From positions 682,001 to 746,000 of the forward strand of contig NZ_JAMZMI010000002.1 in NCBI RefSeq assembly GCF_024714475.1: a stretch of 64,000 nt of DNA, in the 5' to 3' direction. The notes beneath the pieces were generated by a model that saw only the letters and a program-made list of their open reading frames with translations, had not been told where the DNA came from and made no database searches. Of the stretch, positions 31,172 through 39,884 are shown piece after piece. This stretch comes from Marinoscillum sp. MHG1-6 (GTDB lineage Bacteria > Bacteroidota > Bacteroidia > Cytophagales > Cyclobacteriaceae). The position numbers and the translations under genes are program-made. Positions within the stretch are counted from its first letter, which is position 1. Each line of letters starts with the position of its first letter.

Positions 31172-31933
31172 TCAGTTTAGAAACTTAATGTGCTTTACAT
31201 CGTAACTCACCAGCCGGTCTTCTTGTTTCATCATCAGCTGTCCCTGATCATTGATGCCAATAATTTCTCCTGTAAAAACGCCTCCATATTTATCCTCATA
31301 CTCATGGATCTCTCCCCTCCAATGCATCACCTGATGATAGTCATACAACAGCCTTTTCGATCCACTTTCTTTTAATTCCAAATAAGCTTCCTCCAGATGC
31401 TCTAGTATAACCTGAAGTACTTCTCCCAAATCAAAGTCCTTCCCTACAACAGATTTTAATGAGCATGCGCCATGTGGCAATTGATCTGCCTGATTCACAT
31501 TTAAACCAATGCCTACTATTGCTTCATCGACCTGGTTACTAATGCTGGATTCTATGAGTACACCGGCCACTTTAATTCCATCCACATAAATATCATTGGG
31601 CCATTTGACCTCAACCTGATGGGCAGGCAAAAGCTTATTGACAGCCCTGTTCAAAGCGACAGCGACGGCTACATTCAACACATGGAGCCTTTGAGGGGTT
31701 AAAAAGTTCGGTTTTAGCAGTATAGAAAAAAGGAGGTTCTGATCGGGTGCACTCTCCCAGCTACTTCCCCTCTGCCCCTTACCACCGGTTTGATATCCGG
31801 CCACAATGAGATGTCCCTCGTCTGCCACGCCATTTTCAATCAATGACATCATTTCTTCGTTGGTTGAGTGACATTGTGTCAGGTAATGAAGCTTTTTACC
31901 TAGAATTCGCGTTTTGGCAAAGTATTTATGCAA
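31172..31933 (-). CDS. birA: Biotin-[acetyl-CoA carboxylase] ligase (catalytic domain only)
   Basis: This enzyme attaches biotin to the carboxyl carrier protein of acetyl-CoA carboxylase. The 253-aa product contains the biotinyl-AMP loop (GGKGQRGSSWESAPDQNLLF, a GRGR-type motif) and VKWPNDIYVDGIKVAGVLIE, the ligase core with the biotin-binding Lys. The C-terminal SH3-like domain is present (GEIIGINDQGQLMM). The DNA-binding HTH of E. coli BirA is missing, so it is a group I ligase without repressor function. It is divergent from rsfS. Confidence 0.93.
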   Translation of the reverse strand: MHKYFAKTRILGKKLHYLTQCHSTNEEMMSLIENGVADEGHLIVAGYQTGGKGQRGSSWESAPDQNLLFSILLKPNFLTPQRLHVLNVAVAVALNRAVNKLLPAHQVEVKWPNDIYVDGIKVAGVLIESSISNQVDEAIVGIGLNVNQADQLPHGACSLKSVVGKDFDLGEVLQVILEHLEEAYLELKESGSKRLLYDYHQVMHWRGEIHEYEDKYGGVFTGEIIGINDQGQLMMKQEDRLVSYDVKHIKFLN

Positions 31934-31956
31934 CTTATATTCATTAGTTTTGAAGA

Positions 31957-31964
31957 CAAAAATA
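31957..31964 (-). promoter_or_regulatory. Possible birA promoter (-7 box)
   Basis: TATTTTTG on the minus strand fits TAnnTTTG, 24 nt before the ligase gene start, in the divergent birA-rsfS gap. On the plus strand TAGTTTTG (31945-31952) could serve rsfS. Neither has a clear -33 box. Confidence 0.35.
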
Positions 31965-31978
31965 TAAACCTCTATTGG

Positions 31979-32353
31979 ATGCAGGATACTAAAAGTGAAG
32001 CCGTTAAGTCAGTCTCATTAAGCCAGATGGTTGTAGAAGGGATGCTCGACAAAAAGGCTTCAGACATTGTGCTGATGGATCTGAGAAAAATTCCAAACGC
32101 TGTTGCTGATTATTTTGTTATTTGTTCAGGTAACTCTGACACACAAATTGATGCCATTTCTGATTCGATAGAGGAAAAAGTTTTCAAGGAATCTAAACAA
32201 AATCCATGGAAGCGTGAGGGCAAAAACAATAAAGAGTGGATCTTAATTGACTATGTAGACGTTGTAGCTCACGTGTTCAACAAGGAAAAACGCAATTTTT
32301 ATGGTCTCGAAGAACTATGGGGAGACGCTAAAATTACCCGTATAGAAGAATAA
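31979..32353 (+). CDS. rsfS: Ribosome silencing factor RsfS
   Basis: RsfS (Iojap family) binds L14 and blocks subunit joining in slow growth. I start at MQDTKSEAVKSVSLSQMVVE (124 aa); the frame extends upstream to 31928 but that part overlaps the divergent birA start and the promoter boxes. The family core is clear: KKASDIVLMDLRKIPNAVAD, YFVICSGNSDTQIDAISDSI and WILIDYVDVVAHVFNKEKRN followed by FYGLEELWGDA. It lies 37 nt upstream of ftsH and is likely in one unit with it. Confidence 0.95.
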   Translation: MQDTKSEAVKSVSLSQMVVEGMLDKKASDIVLMDLRKIPNAVADYFVICSGNSDTQIDAISDSIEEKVFKESKQNPWKREGKNNKEWILIDYVDVVAHVFNKEKRNFYGLEELWGDAKITRIEE

Positions 32354-32390
32354 TAACAGGAGATCATTAAAGACTTAGCTCAAAAATCAA

Positions 32391-34466
32391 ATGGCGGAAC
32401 AACCAAGACAGAAAAAAAATATGGCCGGAGGTCAGCCAAATAAACCAAACTATCAGTTATTCATCATTATTGGTGTAATAGCGTTAGTGCTTGGCTACAC
32501 CTTCTTTAGCAACAATACCGCGGCAATCAAAATCACTGACAAAAGATTCGAACAGATGGTTTTGGCTGACGACGTAAGAAGAGTGGTGTTGGTGACCAAC
32601 CAGGATTTGGTGGAAGTCACACTTAAGAAGGATGCCCTCCAAAATGCAAAATACCATGACCTGCAGGATCAACAATTCATATCTGAAAACGGTCCTCACT
32701 ATTATTTTAAAATCATTGACACGAAGATTTTCCATGATGAGTTCAATGAACTCATGAATGAACTTCCTGAAGACAAGCGGTTCAGCTATGAACCAGAAGA
32801 AAGATCAGACCTCACCTCTTTGCTTTTAAATTCAGGGTTTTTATTCCTAATTATTTTCGGGTTCTGGTTCCTAATGAGAAGAATGACTGGGGGTGGGGGT
32901 CCTGGTGGTCAAATCTTTAATATTGGTAAATCCAGAGCGGCATTGTTTGATGCGGAAAACAAAGTGAAAATCACCTTTGAAGATGCAGCAGGACTTGAAG
33001 AGGCCAAGGAAGAAATCAAAGAAATTGTGGAGTTCCTGGAGAACCCATCAAAATTCACCAAGCTGGGAGGTAAAATCCCCAAAGGAGCTTTACTTGTAGG
33101 CCCTCCGGGAACTGGTAAAACCCTTCTTGCAAAGGCAGTAGCCGGAGAAGCAGGCGTTCCATTCTTTACATTATCCGGATCAGATTTCGTGGAAATGTTT
33201 GTTGGAGTAGGTGCAGCCCGTGTGAGGGACCTGTTTAAACAAGCCAAGGAAAAGGCTCCTTGTATTGTTTTTATTGATGAGATTGATGCCATTGGACGAT
33301 CCAGAGGCCGAGGTCAAATGCCTGGCTCTAATGATGAGAGAGAAAATACCCTAAACTCTTTACTTGTAGAGATGGATGGATTCTCCACTGATTCAGGTGT
33401 TATTATCCTGGCGGCGACTAACAGACCGGATGTACTGGATTCTGCATTACTTCGTCCGGGAAGATTTGACCGTCAAATCAGTGTTGATAAGCCGGACATT
33501 ATGGGTCGGGAGGCGATCTTCAAAGTACACCTGAGAACGTTGACTCTTCACGAAAGTGTAGATCCTAAAAAACTTGCAGCTCAAACACCGGGTTTTGCCG
33601 GAGCTGAAATTGCCAATGTTTGTAACGAAGCGGCACTTATTGCTGCACGTAGAAATAAAAAACAGGTGGACATGGCCGATTTTCAGGATGCTATTGACCG
33701 GGTCATTGGTGGACTGGAGAAAAAGAACAAAATCATTTCTCCTGAAGAAAAAAGGATTGTGGCTTATCACGAAGCTGGTCACGCAGTGGCAGGATGGTTC
33801 CTTGAACATGCAGATCCTTTAGTAAAGGTGAGTATTGTGCCAAGAGGAGTTGCCGCGTTAGGATATGCGCAATACCTACCTAAAGAACAATTCCTTTACC
33901 AAACAGAGCAGCTGATCGACGAGATGTGTATGGCGCTTGGTGGTCGTGCAGCGGAGGAATTAATTTTCGGAAAAATATCTACCGGAGCACTAAGTGATCT
34001 GGAAAGAATCACCAAAGTGGCATATAGCATTGTTACCATTTATGGCATGAATGATAAGATCGGTAATATTTCTTTCTACGATAGCAAGCAGTCAGATTAC
34101 AACTTTACAAAGCCTTATTCTGATGCAACTGCCGAGCTGATTGACAAAGAGGTTAAGCAACTGATCGACGATGCCTACACTCGCACCAAAGATCTACTAA
34201 AAAAACACTCTGATGAGCTGGAGATAGTGGCGAATGAACTGCTTGAAAAAGAAATCATCTTTCAGGGCGATTTAGAGAGATTGATAGGAAAAAGACCTTT
34301 TGCTCATCAAACCACATATGAGCGCTATACGGCCGAAGAAAAGCCTTCTGAAGAGCCAACTGATCTGGAAGAAATCAAAAAAAGCGTAAAGACTGAAGTG
34401 GAAAAAGAGGAAACCACTGAAGATGATGACAAATCCACCAAGCAAGAGGTGGAGGATACGAAGTAA
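32391..34466 (+). CDS. ftsH: ATP-dependent zinc metalloprotease FtsH
   Basis: FtsH is the membrane-anchored AAA+ protease that degrades misfolded membrane proteins and regulators. The 691-aa protein has two transmembrane segments (about residues 24-41 and 143-163) flanking a periplasmic domain, Walker A GPPGTGKT (from residue 237), Walker [13 protein letters not shown], and the zinc site HEAGH (460-464). The C-terminal 60 residues are a Glu/Lys-rich low-complexity tail. A strong terminator follows. Confidence 0.98.
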   Translation: MAEQPRQKKNMAGGQPNKPNYQLFIIIGVIALVLGYTFFSNNTAAIKITDKRFEQMVLADDVRRVVLVTNQDLVEVTLKKDALQNAKYHDLQDQQFISENGPHYYFKIIDTKIFHDEFNELMNELPEDKRFSYEPEERSDLTSLLLNSGFLFLIIFGFWFLMRRMTGGGGPGGQIFNIGKSRAALFDAENKVKITFEDAAGLEEAKEEIKEIVEFLENPSKFTKLGGKIPKGALLVGPPGTGKTLLAKAVAGEAGVPFFTLSGSDFVEMFVGVGAARVRDLFKQAKEKAPCIVFIDEIDAIGRSRGRGQMPGSNDERENTLNSLLVEMDGFSTDSGVIILAATNRPDVLDSALLRPGRFDRQISVDKPDIMGREAIFKVHLRTLTLHESVDPKKLAAQTPGFAGAEIANVCNEAALIAARRNKKQVDMADFQDAIDRVIGGLEKKNKIISPEEKRIVAYHEAGHAVAGWFLEHADPLVKVSIVPRGVAALGYAQYLPKEQFLYQTEQLIDEMCMALGGRAAEELIFGKISTGALSDLERITKVAYSIVTIYGMNDKIGNISFYDSKQSDYNFTKPYSDATAELIDKEVKQLIDDAYTRTKDLLKKHSDELEIVANELLEKEIIFQGDLERLIGKRPFAHQTTYERYTAEEKPSEEPTDLEEIKKSVKTEVEKEETTEDDDKSTKQEVEDTK

Positions 34467-34491
34467 TCTTTACAAAGAAACATCATAATTT

Positions 34492-34516
34492 AGGGAGCTT
34501 AATTGCTCCCTTTTTT
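34492..34516 (+). terminator. Terminator after ftsH
   Basis: Stem AGGGAGC/GCTCCCT with a TTAATT loop (34492-34511) merges into a six-T run (34511-34516) on the plus strand, 25 nt after the ftsH stop. The next gene starts only 6 nt past the T-run, so it either relies on readthrough or on a promoter inside this region. Confidence 0.88.
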
Positions 34517-34522
34517 ATTTTA

Positions 34523-35293
34523 ATGATCGAACAATTCTCTAAAATCCCCAAGGACAAAAAAGTTTTCATCGCCAGTGACTTTCATCTCACCGGTGTCCCC
34601 TCGGATATGGAATCGGAAAGGGAATCTTTAGCTGTTCGGTGGCTGGAAATGATCAAAGAGGACGCAGCGGCCATAATCTTGGCCGGAGATGTCTTTGATT
34701 TTTGGTTCGAGTATCAAACAGTGGTTCCAAAAGGAGCTATCAGACTCATCGGGAAACTGGCAGAAATAGCAGACTATGGGATACCCATTATCTTCTTTAA
34801 GGGAAATCATGACCTGTGGCTGAAGGAATACTTCGAGAAAGAAATCGGAGCAATCATTTATGGCAGCCCACAAAGCTTTCAGGTTGGCAATCAGAAAATC
34901 ATGATTGGTCATGGCGACGGGCTCGGACCAGGAGACAGAAAATTTAAGATGATTAAGAAAGTATTCACGTTCGGACTGAATAAATGGCTCTTTCGATGGA
35001 TGCACCCTGACATCGGAATGAAGCTTGGTCGATATTGGTCGAAAAAGAGCTGGACCAAAAATATGTCTCGACCCGACCCCTATCTTGGAGAGCGGGAGCC
35101 CCTCTATCTGTGGTGTAAGGAAAAGGAATCCACCGAACATCACGACTATTACATCTTTGGACATCGACATTTGCAATATGAAATGCCGATCAATGAAACC
35201 GCCAAATACATCAATTTGGGAGACTGGTTGAATGATCGCACCTATGTCGCCATTGATTCAACTGAAGTAAAGGTTTTGAAAATTGAAGACTAA
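34523..35293 (+). CDS. lpxH: UDP-2,3-diacylglucosamine diphosphatase-like metallophosphoesterase (LpxH type)
   Basis: LpxH removes UMP from UDP-diacylglucosamine in lipid A synthesis at the inner membrane. The 256-aa protein shows the calcineurin-like motifs in order: SDFHL, LAGDVFDFWFE, KGNHDLW, IGHGDGLGPGD and FGHRH. The insert between the fourth and fifth motifs (KMIKKVFTFGLNKWLFRWMH) resembles the LpxH lipid cap. I cannot exclude a paralogue with other substrates. The next gene starts inside its 3' end. Confidence 0.85.
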   Translation: MIEQFSKIPKDKKVFIASDFHLTGVPSDMESERESLAVRWLEMIKEDAAAIILAGDVFDFWFEYQTVVPKGAIRLIGKLAEIADYGIPIIFFKGNHDLWLKEYFEKEIGAIIYGSPQSFQVGNQKIMIGHGDGLGPGDRKFKMIKKVFTFGLNKWLFRWMHPDIGMKLGRYWSKKSWTKNMSRPDPYLGEREPLYLWCKEKESTEHHDYYIFGHRHLQYEMPINETAKYINLGDWLNDRTYVAIDSTEVKVLKIED

Positions 35294-36077
35294 TCTTACC
35301 ATAGCACTCCTCTTTTCTGTTTTCGCATGCAATGCTCAATCCTGGGAACTCATAAAAAAAATTCCTCTGGATCAGGAGATATCCACTGTTTCCGTAGACT
35401 CAAAAGGAATGTCCTATGTCGGGACTACCCAAGGAAATATCATTCGCTATGACAGCCTGGGACAGGAAGATGAATACTTCTCCCAGCTGAACAACTCAAC
35501 TGTAAGCATAATACAAGCCTGGAACAGGCTAAAGGTGTTTAGTTTTTTCAGGGAGCAACAAAGCATTTCCATTCTTGATCGCTTCACGGCAACACCCAGA
35601 AATGTGAACCTTCGAGATTTTGGACTTCAGTATGCATCACTTTTCGCACCGGGAGTTGATAACAGCTATTGGGCATTGAGTACGGAATTCAAAGAATTGA
35701 TAAAATACGACGACCAGAACCTGAATGTACTTTTTAGGATCGTGCTACCCTCCAATATGGCTCTAACCGAGGCCACCTATCTCAGAGCTTTTAAAAATTT
35801 GCTCATACTTACCGATCAAGCGTCAGGTCTATGGTTTTTTGATCAGTATGGGGTGCTTCAAGGTAATGTTAATATTTCCGGAAGTTCGGAAGTTCAGATA
35901 CATGAAAATCAGGTCATTGTTTTTGACGGATCTCAAATCACTTATATCAACCCCTTTACGCTTGAAATTATTGGTAGAAGAAAAGCTCCAAAAGGAGCTT
36001 TTCGGTCAGTAGTGATTATAGGCACCAGGTATTTTTTCTTTACCAGAAATACTATCGAAATCTATCAATTCAACTGA
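35283..36077 (+). CDS. Exported protein of unknown function, beta-propeller-like
   Basis: A 264-aa protein starting at a TTG codon (35283) that overlaps the lpxH stop by 11 nt. The N-terminus MKTNLTIALLFSVFACNAQS is a signal peptide, with cleavage likely after CNAQ or at the Cys. The rest holds repeated beta-strand units of the type DSKGMSYVGTTQGNIIRYDS, suggesting a propeller or WD/NHL-like fold. I do not recognise a named family. The overlap with lpxH suggests translational coupling and a link to envelope biology. Its end overlaps the convergent TolC gene by 13 nt. Confidence 0.75.
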   Translation: MKTNLTIALLFSVFACNAQSWELIKKIPLDQEISTVSVDSKGMSYVGTTQGNIIRYDSLGQEDEYFSQLNNSTVSIIQAWNRLKVFSFFREQQSISILDRFTATPRNVNLRDFGLQYASLFAPGVDNSYWALSTEFKELIKYDDQNLNVLFRIVLPSNMALTEATYLRAFKNLLILTDQASGLWFFDQYGVLQGNVNISGSSEVQIHENQVIVFDGSQITYINPFTLEIIGRRKAPKGAFRSVVIIGTRYFFFTRNTIEIYQFN

Positions 36078-37411
36078 TCTCCTCTGTAAAGGTCTAATAT
36101 CTTCTTTCTGAAAATTATGCTGTATCGAGCATTTACTAACTCGATTTCAGCCCTATTCTTATTATTCAGACTTTCCAGATAGGTGTAGAAATCAGTGTTT
36201 CCTGTTTCATATCGCTTAGTCACAAAATCAAATGACTGCTCCAGCGCGTTTAAGTTTTCCATTGCGGTGCGATACGATTCCTGGGAAGAAATCAAATCCA
36301 GATAAACTTTTTGCACGGTATTGGTCACATTTTGCTCTGACTGTAAATTTTGTAGCTCCGCATTAAGCATGGTGAGCTTGGCTCTTTGAATATTGTTGGA
36401 TCGCTGAAACCTCGCAAATATGGGCAGTCTCACACTCGCTCCAAGAAACTGGTATTCATTCCAGTCCATCTGGTCCCAATAGGGCGCCTTCTCCGGGATC
36501 AGGTTATTTTCGGGATTAGCGGCTCCCTGCGAAGAGTACCTGCTACCAATTTCACCATAAAGGCTTACGGTGGGCATCAAACTGGATTTGGCCATTTTGT
36601 AATTATAAATACTGGCCTCATGACTCGCCTGAGACCCCTTAATTGAAGGAGATGCAATTAAGCTTTCATCCAACACATCGGAATAAGTATCAGGTTCCAT
36701 CAGAAGGTCGATATTATTTTCCTCCTGGACCTCCAAAACATATCTTACAGATGGGTCCAACCTCAAAAGCTGAATCAAGGTGAGCATATCACTCCTCAAT
36801 TGATTTTTTAGATTGGTCAGGGAAAGCTTTTCATTGGCGACCTGGGATCGGAAATTGTAGACCGTTTCCATATTCCCTACACCCACCGACTCTCGTTTGA
36901 CCTCACGGTCCAGTTGGGCACTCAATAATTTTAACCTCTTCTCCGAAATCCCAATATTTTCCCTATCCAGCACTACCGCTAAATACGCTGTCAGCACATT
37001 CGTCTTGGTGGTAAGGGTTGTGGCTTCAATATTATATTCCGCCGCCTCATAATTGAGCTGGCTACTTTTGACATTGTGCTTCTGGCTCAGACCACTGAAA
37101 ACAGTAAATGAAGAATTGATATTGGGGTTTGAGCTGCGCTGCTGGGTCACCTGACGCGCGGCCACATTATCCCAAAAGGTACCGTAAAGAAGGTTAAAGT
37201 TCCATTCGGCATTCAAGTCAGGCAAGATATTCATTACCGCCTGGTTCTTTGCTGACTTTGCAATCAGCGCATTATTTTCTGCCTGCTGCAAGGCAATGTT
37301 ATTTTCCAAAGCAACTTGAATACAATGATCGAGCGTAAGCAGGACTGAGTCTCGCTGTGCATTAACTGCAAGCGCCATAATCATCAAAAGACCGGTAAGT
37401 AAATTCCTCAT
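36065..37411 (-). CDS. TolC-family outer membrane efflux protein
   Basis: This is the outer-membrane channel of a tripartite exporter. From the chosen start (MRNLLTGLLMIMALAVNAQR, signal peptide, 448 aa) it shows two OEP repeats of long coiled coils, e.g. LDHCIQVALENNIALQQAEN near the N-terminus and the later half beginning near SPSIKGSQASHEASIYNYKM. The longer frame to 37459 adds a non-signal-like stretch in the gap and is rejected. It follows the ATPase gene in the unit HlyD-ATPase-TolC. Confidence 0.93.
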   Translation of the reverse strand: MRNLLTGLLMIMALAVNAQRDSVLLTLDHCIQVALENNIALQQAENNALIAKSAKNQAVMNILPDLNAEWNFNLLYGTFWDNVAARQVTQQRSSNPNINSSFTVFSGLSQKHNVKSSQLNYEAAEYNIEATTLTTKTNVLTAYLAVVLDRENIGISEKRLKLLSAQLDREVKRESVGVGNMETVYNFRSQVANEKLSLTNLKNQLRSDMLTLIQLLRLDPSVRYVLEVQEENNIDLLMEPDTYSDVLDESLIASPSIKGSQASHEASIYNYKMAKSSLMPTVSLYGEIGSRYSSQGAANPENNLIPEKAPYWDQMDWNEYQFLGASVRLPIFARFQRSNNIQRAKLTMLNAELQNLQSEQNVTNTVQKVYLDLISSQESYRTAMENLNALEQSFDFVTKRYETGNTDFYTYLESLNNKNRAEIELVNARYSIIFRKKILDLYRGDQLN

Positions 37412-37476
37412 TTCAAATAAGTTTGAAAAAAGGCCATCCGCCTGATGACGGACAGCCAAGCATACAAGAGAGGATC

Positions 37477-38190
37477 TTAAACAAGAGCGTTGCTCTTACT
37501 ATTAATATTTTCTGATACAATCTGTCCATCAAAAAGATGGATCACTCTGTGCGCATATTCAGCATCCACTGGTGAGTGTGTTACCATAACCACCGTAGTG
37601 CCACTTTCATTGAGGTCTGTAAGCAAATTCATTACCTCCTGGCCATTTGCTGAATCCAGGTTTCCCGTTGGCTCATCAGCAAGTATCAATTTAGGTTTAG
37701 CTACAACTGCCCTAGAAATAGCTACACGTTGTTGTTGTCCACCTGAGAGCTGCTGAGGGAAGTGATTTCTACGATGCATGATTTTCATGTGCTCCATAAC
37801 CTCCTCCACTCTTTTTCTCCTTTCGGAAGAAGAGTATTTCAAATAGATCAATGGAAGTTCTATGTTTTCATAAACCGTCAACTCATCGATCAGGTTAAAG
37901 CTCTGAAATACAAACCCGATGTTGGCTTTTCGGAGTTCTGCCCTCTTTCGCTCGGAATAACCGGAAATCTCCAGACCTGTAAACCAAAACTCTCCATCGG
38001 AAGGGTTATCCAGGAGGCCCACAATATTTAACAAGGTCGACTTACCGCAACCGGAAGGCCCCATAATTGCCACAAACTCACCTGCTTTTACATCCAGGTT
38101 TACGCCGGCAAGGGCAGTAGTTTCAATTTCATCAGTGTAATAAAATTTCTTAAGATCCTTGGTTTTGATCAGTGAGTTGGAGTTTTCCAT
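37477..38190 (-). CDS. ABC transporter ATP-binding protein, MacB/LolD type
   Basis: A 237-aa soluble ATPase with Walker A GPSGCGKST, Q-loop FVFQSFNLIDELTVYENIEL, signature LSGGQQQRVAISRAVV, Walker B LILADEPTGNLDS and H-loop VVMVTHS. The FNLIDELTVYENIELPL stretch is typical of the LolD/MacB/FtsE mechanotransmission class, which work with FtsX-like permeases. No such permease is encoded beside it. It lies between the membrane-fusion and TolC genes. Confidence 0.95.
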   Translation of the reverse strand: MENSNSLIKTKDLKKFYYTDEIETTALAGVNLDVKAGEFVAIMGPSGCGKSTLLNIVGLLDNPSDGEFWFTGLEISGYSERKRAELRKANIGFVFQSFNLIDELTVYENIELPLIYLKYSSSERRKRVEEVMEHMKIMHRRNHFPQQLSGGQQQRVAISRAVVAKPKLILADEPTGNLDSANGQEVMNLLTDLNESGTTVVMVTHSPVDAEYAHRVIHLFDGQIVSENINSKSNALV

Positions 38191-38208
38191 GTTATTTGCG
38201 GTTTTGGT

Positions 38209-39462
38209 TTATTTCAAAATAAGTTTGTCTTTATCTACATAGCCATCATAGGAAGAGACTATCACTCGTTCCCCAGGTTGCACGCCCTCCAAAACTTCAT
38301 AGAATCTTGGATTTTGTCTACCCAGGCGAATGTCCCTTCTTACGGCCTCAGCATCATCGTTTATTACAAATATCCAGTTGCCACCAGTTTCCTGATAAAA
38401 ACTACCTCTTGGGATTTGTACAGCAGTAATATTTTCGCTCAGTTGAAGCCTGACCTGCAAGGTCTGACCTCTTCTGATCCCTTCCGGAACCGAATCCTCG
38501 TCCAGGAAAGCCATGTCAACTGAAAATAGTCCGTTGTTAACTTCCGGGTACACTTTGGTGATTTCCAGCTCATAGTCTTTTCCCGCAAAAGGAAATGTGC
38601 CTCTTAGTCCTTCATAGATACGAGCTATATAATGCTCATCAATTCTGGCCCGCACTTTAAACCCATCCAGGTCATCAATCTGACCAATATTCTGACCAGT
38701 GTTAATCGACTCCCCTACCTCGGCGTTTACGGTACTTAAGCGACCTGAGATAGGAGCTTTGATATATAAGTTTTCAAGATTCTTCTTGATCATAGCCAGG
38801 TTTTCCCTCGTTCTTTTGAGCGTCGCCTCAGCCTGAGCTATTTGTAAACGAGCATTCAGCGAATCAAACCGAGCACTCTCAACCTGAATTTTTCTACTAT
38901 CCATTAATTGATCGTGAGTTCTTTTCAAGGTGAGGTATTCCTGCTCAGAAATAATCTTGTCTTCATAAAGCTTCTCCCCGCGTTGCAATGCGTCTTTAGC
39001 CGCGTCTATTTGATAGTCCACATCGATCAGCATACGTTTGAGATCAAACTGATTACGTTTCAAACTGAGCTTAGTATTTTCAAGATTATTAACCAGAATA
39101 AAAGCCTGCGTTTCCTCTCTTACGAAGTTTTGAAGAAGGTCGTTGTTGGACAGCTTTAGTATAGTATCCCCTTTATCTACCAAGATTCCACCCTCAAAAT
39201 ACTTTTTCTCCACTACCCCACCTTCTATTGCGTCCAGCTTGATCGTCTTGATAGGCATAACCGACCCATCTACAGGGATAAATTCTCGAAACTCACCTTC
39301 TACTACAGTGGCAATGGTAATCTTATCACGCTCAACATTCAGTTTAGATCCTCCCTCGGCGAGAATAAAGCTGTACAGCGCAAAAACTACGATCAGTGCA
39401 GAACCTCCCCAGATGATGACCTTTTTAGTCGTGAATTTCTTCTTTTCTAGTTTTCTGTCCAT
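38209..39462 (-). CDS. Periplasmic adaptor (membrane fusion) protein, MacA/HlyD-like
   Basis: The adaptor links an inner-membrane ABC transporter to TolC. The 417-aa protein (start MDRKLEKKKFTTKKVIIWGG) has one N-terminal transmembrane helix (about residues 15-35), lipoyl half-motifs (EGGVVEKKYFEGGILVDKGD and LYIKAPISGRLSTVNAEVGE), a coiled-coil hairpin of about 110 residues, and a C-terminal beta-barrel/MP domain (VQPGERVIVSSYDGYVDKDK). It is the first gene of the minus-strand export unit, behind the inverted repeat at 39511-39537. Confidence 0.93.
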   Translation of the reverse strand: MDRKLEKKKFTTKKVIIWGGSALIVVFALYSFILAEGGSKLNVERDKITIATVVEGEFREFIPVDGSVMPIKTIKLDAIEGGVVEKKYFEGGILVDKGDTILKLSNNDLLQNFVREETQAFILVNNLENTKLSLKRNQFDLKRMLIDVDYQIDAAKDALQRGEKLYEDKIISEQEYLTLKRTHDQLMDSRKIQVESARFDSLNARLQIAQAEATLKRTRENLAMIKKNLENLYIKAPISGRLSTVNAEVGESINTGQNIGQIDDLDGFKVRARIDEHYIARIYEGLRGTFPFAGKDYELEITKVYPEVNNGLFSVDMAFLDEDSVPEGIRRGQTLQVRLQLSENITAVQIPRGSFYQETGGNWIFVINDDAEAVRRDIRLGRQNPRFYEVLEGVQPGERVIVSSYDGYVDKDKLILK

Positions 39463-39510
39463 AGAACAACAATATCTCGACAACCTATGCCAAACAAGGT
39501 GCCAATGAAT

Positions 39511-39537
39511 TTAAACAATTGAAAATCAATTGTTTAA
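39511..39537. promoter_or_regulatory. Perfect inverted repeat, candidate operator
   Basis: Arms TTAAACAATTGA and TCAATTGTTTAA are exact reverse complements around a 3-nt AAA centre, 49 nt upstream of the adaptor gene start. A further TCAATTGA half-site-like sequence lies close by, near 39551. The size and symmetry fit a TetR-type dimer site, and a TetR gene starts at 39885. The repeat is seen; the regulator assignment is inference. Confidence 0.6.
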
Positions 39538-39608
39538 TGAATATTTAATTCAATTGACCCACATTAATCTGTACACTTTGATACAAGGTAGCGTACGATA
39601 TCGGACAC

Positions 39609-39643
39609 AAAAAAAGTCCGGCTTCTTGTGAAAACCGGACTTT
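39609..39643 (-). terminator. Orphan minus-strand terminator
   Basis: A 9-bp stem AAAGTCCGG/CCGGACTTT (39613-39643) with a 13-nt loop has an A-run at 39609-39615, giving a T-rich tail on the minus strand. No minus-strand gene lies upstream of it; the nearest gene, TetR at 39885, runs the other way. The 39644-39884 stretch is AT-rich with no credible frame. Confidence 0.7.
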
Positions 39644-39832
39644 AGGTCAAAAACTCAAAATAAAAGGACTAATAGAGTAGTAAATATAGAATATTTAAAA
39701 TCAGATCAAAGGACTTGGTTATAATTTTTTCATTTTACTACAGTCATTATCTATTATTTCATTTTTTATCCACTCTTATAGCTTCAATTAATATCATTTT
39801 CTCAAATCATATGCGTTTGAAACATTCCTAAC

Positions 39833-39840
39833 TAACTTTG
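39833..39840 (+). promoter_or_regulatory. Probable promoter (-7 box) of the TetR-ABC-HlyD-TolC operon
   Basis: TAACTTTG fits TAnnTTTG and lies 44 nt before the TetR start. A TTTG lies at 39816-39819 but with only 13 nt spacing. The surrounding 39463-39884 gap (422 bp) holds this box, the orphan terminator and the inverted repeat, and no gene. Confidence 0.5.
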
Positions 39841-39884
39841 GTTAATAGTAATACTATCATATACGATAAATAGTACTACCAAAT

